Shown here piece after piece: positions 59,922 through 64,000 of a stretch of 64,000 bases of DNA; the first letter of the stretch is position 1, and every line of letters starts with the position of its first letter. The translations under genes were made by a program, and so were the position numbers. Source of the DNA: Sphingomonas glacialis (GTDB lineage: Bacteria > Pseudomonadota > Alphaproteobacteria > Sphingomonadales > Sphingomonadaceae). Where the stretch lies: NCBI RefSeq assembly GCF_006439055.1, contig NZ_RCZC01000012.1, positions 22,186-86,185 on the forward strand. The letters are read 5' to 3'. Below the pieces are notes generated by a model, which was not told the DNA's origin, did no database searches, and saw nothing but the letters and a program-made list of their open reading frames with translations.

Positions 59922-61285
59922 AGATGACCAACCGCTATCTCTTGATCGCCGTCTCCGCCGTTGCCCTGAGCAGCTGCGCCGCGTTCAAGGGCAAGAAGAA
60001 GACCCCGGTGCTCGGTCAGCGGATCGCGATCCTCGCCAGCGAGAATGACGTCGTTGCCGACAAGACGATCGCCGGCGTCGAAGTGCTCGTGCCGCCCGCG
60101 ACGACCAACGACAATTGGGCGCAGCCCGGCGGCAGCCCGTCCAAGGCGCTCGGCCAGGTTGCGCTCGGCACCAATCTGTCGCGCGTCTGGACCGCTTCGA
60201 TCGACGGCGGCAGCAACCGTCAGCGGCTCGGCGCGGCGCCCGTCGTCGCAGGTGGGCAGCTTTATACGATCGACGTCGATGCGACGATCCACGCTTTCTC
60301 CGCGACCACGGGTGCAAAGGTCTGGTCGACCGACATCGCCAAGACCGACAAGGCCAAGGCCGACAAGAAGGCCCGCGGCGCGCGCTTCGGCGGCGGCGTG
60401 AGCTTCGACGATGGCAAGGTGTTCGCAACCGACGGGCTCGGCGATGTCGTCGCGCTCGAGGCGGCAACGGGCAAGATCCTGTGGCACGTCAAGCCGGGCT
60501 CGCCGCTGCGCGGTGCGCCGACCGTCGCCAATGGCCAGGTCTATGTGCTGAGCCAGGACAACCAGCTGTTCGCGCTGTCGCAGGCCGATGGCACGGTGGT
60601 GTGGAACCAGTCGGGCTCGGTCGAGACGCAGGGCGTGTTCGGTGTGGCTGCGCCCGCGGTCAGCCAGGGGACGGTCGTCGCCGGTTTCTCGTCGGGCGAA
60701 CTCAACGCGTATCGCTACGAAAACGGCCGCACGCTGTGGCAGGACGCGCTGTCGCGCTCGACGATCTCGACCTCGGTCTCGTCGCTCGCCGACGTCGATG
60801 CCGATCCGGTGATCGACCGCGGGATCGTCTATGCCGTCGGGCAGGGCGGTCGCATGGTCGCGATCGAGATCGATTCGGGCCAGCGTCTTTGGGAGCAGAA
60901 TTTCGCCGGCATCTCGACGCCGTGGGTCGCCGGTGAGTGGGTGTTCATCGTTACCGACGATGCGCGGCTCGTCTGCCTCGCGCGCGCGACCGGCAAGGTG
61001 CGGTGGATCAGCCAGCTGCGCCATTACATGAGCGAGAAGACCAAGAAGGACGGCACGCTCAAGGAAGGCAAGAAGGCCAATCCGGTCACGTGGTTCGGCC
61101 CCGTGCTCGCGGGTGGCCGTCTGGTGCTGACCAATTCGGCCGGTCAGATCGTCTCGGCCTCGGTCGAAAGCGGCAAGGTCGGCACGGTGATCGAGAACAA
61201 GACGCCGTTCACGCTGCCGCCGATCGTATCGAATTCGACGCTTTACGTCCTCGACCAGAAGGGCCGTGTCGCCGCCTATAAGTGA
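59918..61285 (+). CDS. bamB: Outer-membrane assembly lipoprotein BamB
   Basis: The 455-residue lipoprotein begins with a signal ending LSSCAAF (lipid Cys at 20) and continues as a beta-propeller of PQQ-like repeats: LYTIDVDATIHAFSATTGAKVWSTDI, VVALEAATGKILWHVKPGSPLRGAPTVANGQVYVLSQDNQLFAL, and others through YVLDQKGRVAAYK. BamB belongs to the BAM complex that folds outer-membrane proteins with BamA. It overlaps the YfgM-like gene by four bases (ATGA) and lies 61 bases before der. Confidence 0.92.
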   Translation: MKMTNRYLLIAVSAVALSSCAAFKGKKKTPVLGQRIAILASENDVVADKTIAGVEVLVPPATTNDNWAQPGGSPSKALGQVALGTNLSRVWTASIDGGSNRQRLGAAPVVAGGQLYTIDVDATIHAFSATTGAKVWSTDIAKTDKAKADKKARGARFGGGVSFDDGKVFATDGLGDVVALEAATGKILWHVKPGSPLRGAPTVANGQVYVLSQDNQLFALSQADGTVVWNQSGSVETQGVFGVAAPAVSQGTVVAGFSSGELNAYRYENGRTLWQDALSRSTISTSVSSLADVDADPVIDRGIVYAVGQGGRMVAIEIDSGQRLWEQNFAGISTPWVAGEWVFIVTDDARLVCLARATGKVRWISQLRHYMSEKTKKDGTLKEGKKANPVTWFGPVLAGGRLVLTNSAGQIVSASVESGKVGTVIENKTPFTLPPIVSNSTLYVLDQKGRVAAYK

Positions 61286-61346
61286 CCTTTACCCGGCAGT
61301 GCTGGGCGGGGGTGACGAAACGTCGCGCGTGCCGTAAGGAGCGCGC

Positions 61347-62747
61347 ATGTCCAAAACCCCCGTGGTCGCGATTATCGGCCGGCCGAACGTCGGCAAATCG
61401 ACGCTATTCAATCGCCTTGTCGGCAAGAAGCTCGCTCTGGTCGACGATCGCCCCGGCGTGACGCGCGATCGCCGTGAGGGCGATGCGACGCTTGTCGGGC
61501 TCAATTTCCGCATCATCGACACCGCCGGCTATGAGGATGAGGACGCCGCGTCCTTGCCCGGCCGGATGCGCCAGCAGACCGAGGCGGCGGTCGCGCAGGC
61601 CGACGTCGCGCTGTTCATGTTCGATTCGCGCGTCGGGCTCGTCCCGCTCGACGAAGAGATTGCGCGCTGGCTGCGCGGATCGACCACGCCGGTGATTCTC
61701 GTCGCCAACAAGGCCGAGGGCAAAGCGGGCGCCGACGGTATCCTCGAATCGCTGTCGCTCGGCTTTGGCGATCCGGTCGAGCTGTCGGCCGAGCATGGCG
61801 AGGGGCTGGTCGAACTGTTCGACGCCTTGCTCCCCTATATCGAGCCCGAGAAGAACGCCGCCGGCGAAGATATCCCGCACGGCCTCGACGAAGACGAGGA
61901 ATACGCTCCCGACGCGCCGCTCAAGCTCGCCATCATCGGCCGGCCGAATGCGGGCAAGTCGACGCTGATCAACCAGATTCTCGGCGAGCAGCGCCTCATC
62001 ACCGGCCCCGAGGCGGGCATCACGCGCGACTCGATCGCGGTCGATTGGATCTGGCACGATCCCGAGCGCGAACATGGCGAGGATGCGCGGAAAGTCCGGC
62101 TGATCGACACTGCGGGCATGCGCAAGCGCGCCAACGTGCAGGACAAGCTCGAAAAGCTCTCGGTCGCCGATGCGCTCCACGCGATCGATTTCGCCGAAGT
62201 CGTCGTGCTGCTGCTCGACGCGACGCGCGGGCTCGAATCGCAGGATCTGCGCATCGCCGACGCCGCGCTGCAGGAAGGCCGCGCGCTGATCGTCGCGATC
62301 AACAAATGGGACATCGCCGAGAACGGCTCCAGCCTGTTCAACGGCATCCGTGGTGCGCTCGAGGAAGGGCTCAGCCAGATCAAGGGCATGCCCGTGTTGA
62401 CCGTGTCGGGTGCGACCGGCAAGGGCATCGACACGTTGCTCAAGGTCGCGTTCGAAACGCGCGACACCTGGTCGCGGCGTGTCGGGACGGGCGAGCTCAA
62501 CCGCTGGTTCGAGAAGGCGGTCGAAGCCAACCCGCCGCCCGCACCCGGCGGCAAGCGGATCAAGCTGCGCTACATGACGCAGGCCAAGACGCGTCCGCCC
62601 GGTTTCGTGCTGTTCGGCACGCGCGTCGACCAGTTGCCGATGAGCTATCAACGCTATCTCATCAACGGGATCCGCCGCGATCTGGGCTTTGGCGCGGTTC
62701 CGGTCCGATTGACCTTGCGCGCGCCGAAAAACCCGTTCGACCGGTGA
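61347..62747 (+). CDS. der: Ribosome biogenesis GTPase Der (EngA)
   Basis: The 466-residue GTPase has two G domains in tandem. Domain 1: IIGRPNVGKSTLFNRLVG, DTAGYEDEDA, VANKAEGK. Domain 2: IIGRPNAGKSTLINQILG, DTAGMRKRANVQDK, INKWD. A C-terminal KH-like domain ends the protein. It helps 50S subunit assembly and is essential in many bacteria. The gene order bamB-der is a common arrangement. Confidence 0.96.
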   Translation: MSKTPVVAIIGRPNVGKSTLFNRLVGKKLALVDDRPGVTRDRREGDATLVGLNFRIIDTAGYEDEDAASLPGRMRQQTEAAVAQADVALFMFDSRVGLVPLDEEIARWLRGSTTPVILVANKAEGKAGADGILESLSLGFGDPVELSAEHGEGLVELFDALLPYIEPEKNAAGEDIPHGLDEDEEYAPDAPLKLAIIGRPNAGKSTLINQILGEQRLITGPEAGITRDSIAVDWIWHDPEREHGEDARKVRLIDTAGMRKRANVQDKLEKLSVADALHAIDFAEVVVLLLDATRGLESQDLRIADAALQEGRALIVAINKWDIAENGSSLFNGIRGALEEGLSQIKGMPVLTVSGATGKGIDTLLKVAFETRDTWSRRVGTGELNRWFEKAVEANPPPAPGGKRIKLRYMTQAKTRPPGFVLFGTRVDQLPMSYQRYLINGIRRDLGFGAVPVRLTLRAPKNPFDR

Positions 62748-62893
62748 GCCTACGACTAAAGTCTAATCGGAAGTATTGATCTAAATATTATCTTTAGTTC
62801 GATCGTCGTTATTTTGCCGTCAGTATCAACCACTCGTTTACGTCGATTGCCTAATATTGAGGTAATGCGGCGATAGGCCTGCGGGAGATTGCG

Positions 62894-63301
62894 GTGACGC
62901 TCGAACAAAAGGATCTGGTCGATTGGACGGCATTCGCCCGCGCGCGCGCTGAGCTCGGCGCCGGGTTCGTGCGGATCCTCGGCTATTTTCGCGAAGACGG
63001 CGTCAAGTCGGTCGCCGCGATCGAAGCCGCGATGCGCGCCGGCAATGCCGCCGCGATGGTCATCCCAGCGCACACGCTGAAAGGCGAAGCGCTCCAGTTC
63101 GGGGCCGAGCCGCTCGGCGCGGTGGCCGAACGGATCGAGATGATCGCGCGCGATTGTGTCGAGAGTCGCGACACCCCTGAGGAAGCGCTCAGCGACATCG
63201 TCGCGCTGCGCGCGCTGTTCGAATCGACGCTGGCGATGCTCGAGCGCGAGTCGAACCCGCTGGTGGCGCGACGCCCGGCCTTCGGGCGTCGCGCAATCTA
63301 G
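62894..63301 (+). CDS. Hpt (histidine phosphotransfer) domain protein
   Basis: A 135-residue four-helix protein with HTLKGEALQFGAEPLGAVAERIE, where His60 would accept the phosphate. It starts at GTG 62894 after GGGAG. It should carry phosphate between a histidine kinase and a response regulator; no such partner lies in the window. An A+T-rich 146-base gap separates it from der. The residue at the HxxKG motif is intact. Confidence 0.88.
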   Translation: MTLEQKDLVDWTAFARARAELGAGFVRILGYFREDGVKSVAAIEAAMRAGNAAAMVIPAHTLKGEALQFGAEPLGAVAERIEMIARDCVESRDTPEEALSDIVALRALFESTLAMLERESNPLVARRPAFGRRAI

Positions 63302-63321
63302 GTCCTAGACTGATAAAGCGG

Positions 63322-63654
63322 TCATTCCGCTTCGGACCAAACTCGGAAGCGGACCTTGAAGTTGAATGTCTCACCCTCTCGGGCGATCAAGGATGCGACG
63401 CCATTGTAGCGTATATGGGCGAGGGCGTATTTGCGGCAGCGCTGATGCGAGTTGATCTGCTTTTTAACCCAACTGCGCCGATGCTTATTCGAGAGTGCAA
63501 GGCGCTCCGCTTCCAGTATGCTCACATCATGCAGAACTTGAAGCTCCATGATGAGCAGGAACCAGCGAGCGTAGCCGTCGCGGCGCTCACGACGCAACGC
63601 GCGATAAGAAGCGACCAAATCCTCATCGGACATAGAGCCGAACGTATTCTCCAT
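63322..63654 (-). CDS. Hypothetical protein
   Basis: A 110-residue basic protein (MSDEDLVASYRALRRERRDGYARWFLLIMELQVLHDVS, SNKHRRSWVKKQINSHQRCRKYALAHIRYNGVASLIAREGETFNFKVRF). Codon use is lower in G+C than that of neighbours. No family is recognised. It ends shortly after the Hpt gene on the other strand and starts just left of the IS110 element, so it may be part of the same acquired segment. Confidence 0.45.
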   Translation of the reverse strand: MENTFGSMSDEDLVASYRALRRERRDGYARWFLLIMELQVLHDVSILEAERLALSNKHRRSWVKKQINSHQRCRKYALAHIRYNGVASLIAREGETFNFKVRFRVWSEAE

Positions 63655-63679
63655 ACCACCGTGCTACGCCAAGGTTAGT

Positions 63680-64000
63680 CCGCTTTCCACGTCGACGTGC
63701 CCAAAGATGGTGTATCGCGGCGGCTGCATTTCGACAGCGATGAGATTGCAGCCCCTTCACATACGATGCCTGGATCGGGGTCGAGCCTGACCTCGTGCAT
63801 CGAGGGAAGGAGTGAGAGCGATGACGCATTTTGTAGGTCTGGACGTCTCGGTGAAGGAGACGTCGGTGTGCGTGGTGGACGATGCCGGCAAGGTGGTGTG
63901 CGAGCGTAAGGTGCCGACCGAGCCGGATGACATTGCTGTGCTGCTGACATCGGTCGCTGGCGATTACGTAAGGGTCGGGATCGAGGCCGGACCGCTGTCG
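63680..64000 (+). mobile_element. IS110-family insertion sequence, left part
   Basis: The transposase start at 63821 is preceded by about 140 bases of non-coding DNA with hairpin-like stretches. IS110 elements typically carry, in the non-coding end next to the transposase start, a bridge RNA that guides target choice. The exact left boundary could not be fixed, as IS110 elements lack clear terminal inverted repeats. The element continues beyond the window. Confidence 0.6.
63821..64000 (+). CDS. IS110-family transposase, N-terminal part (partial)
   Basis: The frame MTHFVGLDVSVKETSVCVVDDAGKVVCERKVPTEPDD continues to the window edge (60 codons). The GLDVS with Asp8 and RVGIEAGPLS with Glu55 fit the first two residues of the DEDD (RuvC-like) catalytic set of IS110 transposases. 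GGAAGGAG stands before the ATG. The C-terminal transposase domain with the catalytic Ser lies outside. Confidence 0.85.
   Translation, partial: MTHFVGLDVSVKETSVCVVDDAGKVVCERKVPTEPDDIAVLLTSVAGDYVRVGIEAGPLS

Noticed and set aside
62748..62893. Possible small RNA or gene in the A+T-rich gap between der and the Hpt gene
   Set aside because: Only a weak ACTAAAG/CTTTAGT inverted repeat is seen; nothing supports a gene.
1..64000. CRISPR array or prophage
   Set aside because: No regularly spaced direct repeats with unique spacers, and no phage structural, integrase or lysis genes were seen; the interspersed palindromes are not regularly spaced.

Overview
The window is a gene-dense, high-G+C chromosomal segment of an alphaproteobacterium, most likely Sphingomonas or a close relative in the Sphingomonadales. 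This rests on recognisable proteins and gene order (TamA-TamB, glnB-glnA, hflK-hflC-degP, panB-YfgM-like-bamB-der, tspO-ubiK-ybjN-proC), two tRNA genes with encoded CCA, and promoter-like sites of the EcfG (GGAAC-N16-CGTT) and sigma-54 types. No species call is possible from sequence reading alone. 

Layout. 1-4442: 3' end of tamA and all of tamB (outer-membrane assembly). 4436-5102: a vapBC toxin-antitoxin pair whose toxin carries a one-base frameshift. 5159-11150: metabolic genes on both strands (ATP-grasp enzyme, aldehyde dehydrogenase, quinone oxidoreductase, RluE, EamA transporter, flavodoxin-like protein). 11151-13268: an accessory island of visibly lower G+C with one orphan TIR-like (PF10137/CAP12-type) protein, followed by a run of hairpins behind glnA. 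13269-15174: glnB-glnA with a near-consensus sigma-54 promoter. 15330-22766: DUF1842-like protein, map, CinA-like protein, lipoprotein and zinc-ribbon genes, an MFS exporter, a ferredoxin-NADP reductase and tRNA-Gly(CCC). 22885-26401: S-formylglutathione hydrolase, PoxB and an exported metallo-beta-lactamase-fold protein. 26580-35398: leucine/isovalerate degradation (isovaleryl-CoA dehydrogenase, both methylcrotonyl-CoA carboxylase subunits, a coupled CaiB/BaiF CoA-transferase) interrupted by an M13 peptidase. 35537-43080: HerA-like ATPase, envelope protein quality control (degP, hflC, hflK), mrp and a CoA-binding protein. 43306-50415: homoserine dehydrogenase, a 2OG-Fe(II) oxygenase, several small secreted or lipoprotein genes, a Bcr/CflA exporter, a hyperacidic protein and a small gene with a perfect EcfG-type promoter. 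50416-57391: Crp/Fnr regulator, TlyA, TspO, UbiK, YbjN, ProC, MarR, IlvE, tRNA-Gln(TTG) and a nucleotide-sugar epimerase. 57542-64000: ArsC-like and DUF427 proteins, panB, YfgM-like, bamB, der, an Hpt protein, and the left end of an IS110-family element cut by the window edge.

Functional threads: envelope biogenesis (TamA/B, BamB, YfgM-like, DegP, HflKC), nitrogen control (PII and glutamine synthetase), branched-chain amino-acid turnover (IlvE, Ivd, MCC), and general stress (EcfG-like promoters). Nine paired-palindrome intergenic repeats are scattered between genes and belong to at least two sequence families. The parts least like ordinary housekeeping DNA are the TIR-like gene, the broken vapC, the IS110 end with its probable bridge-RNA region, the hairpin that encloses a ribosome binding site at 46795-46838, and the hyperacidic gene. 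All reading was by eye; no similarity search was run.
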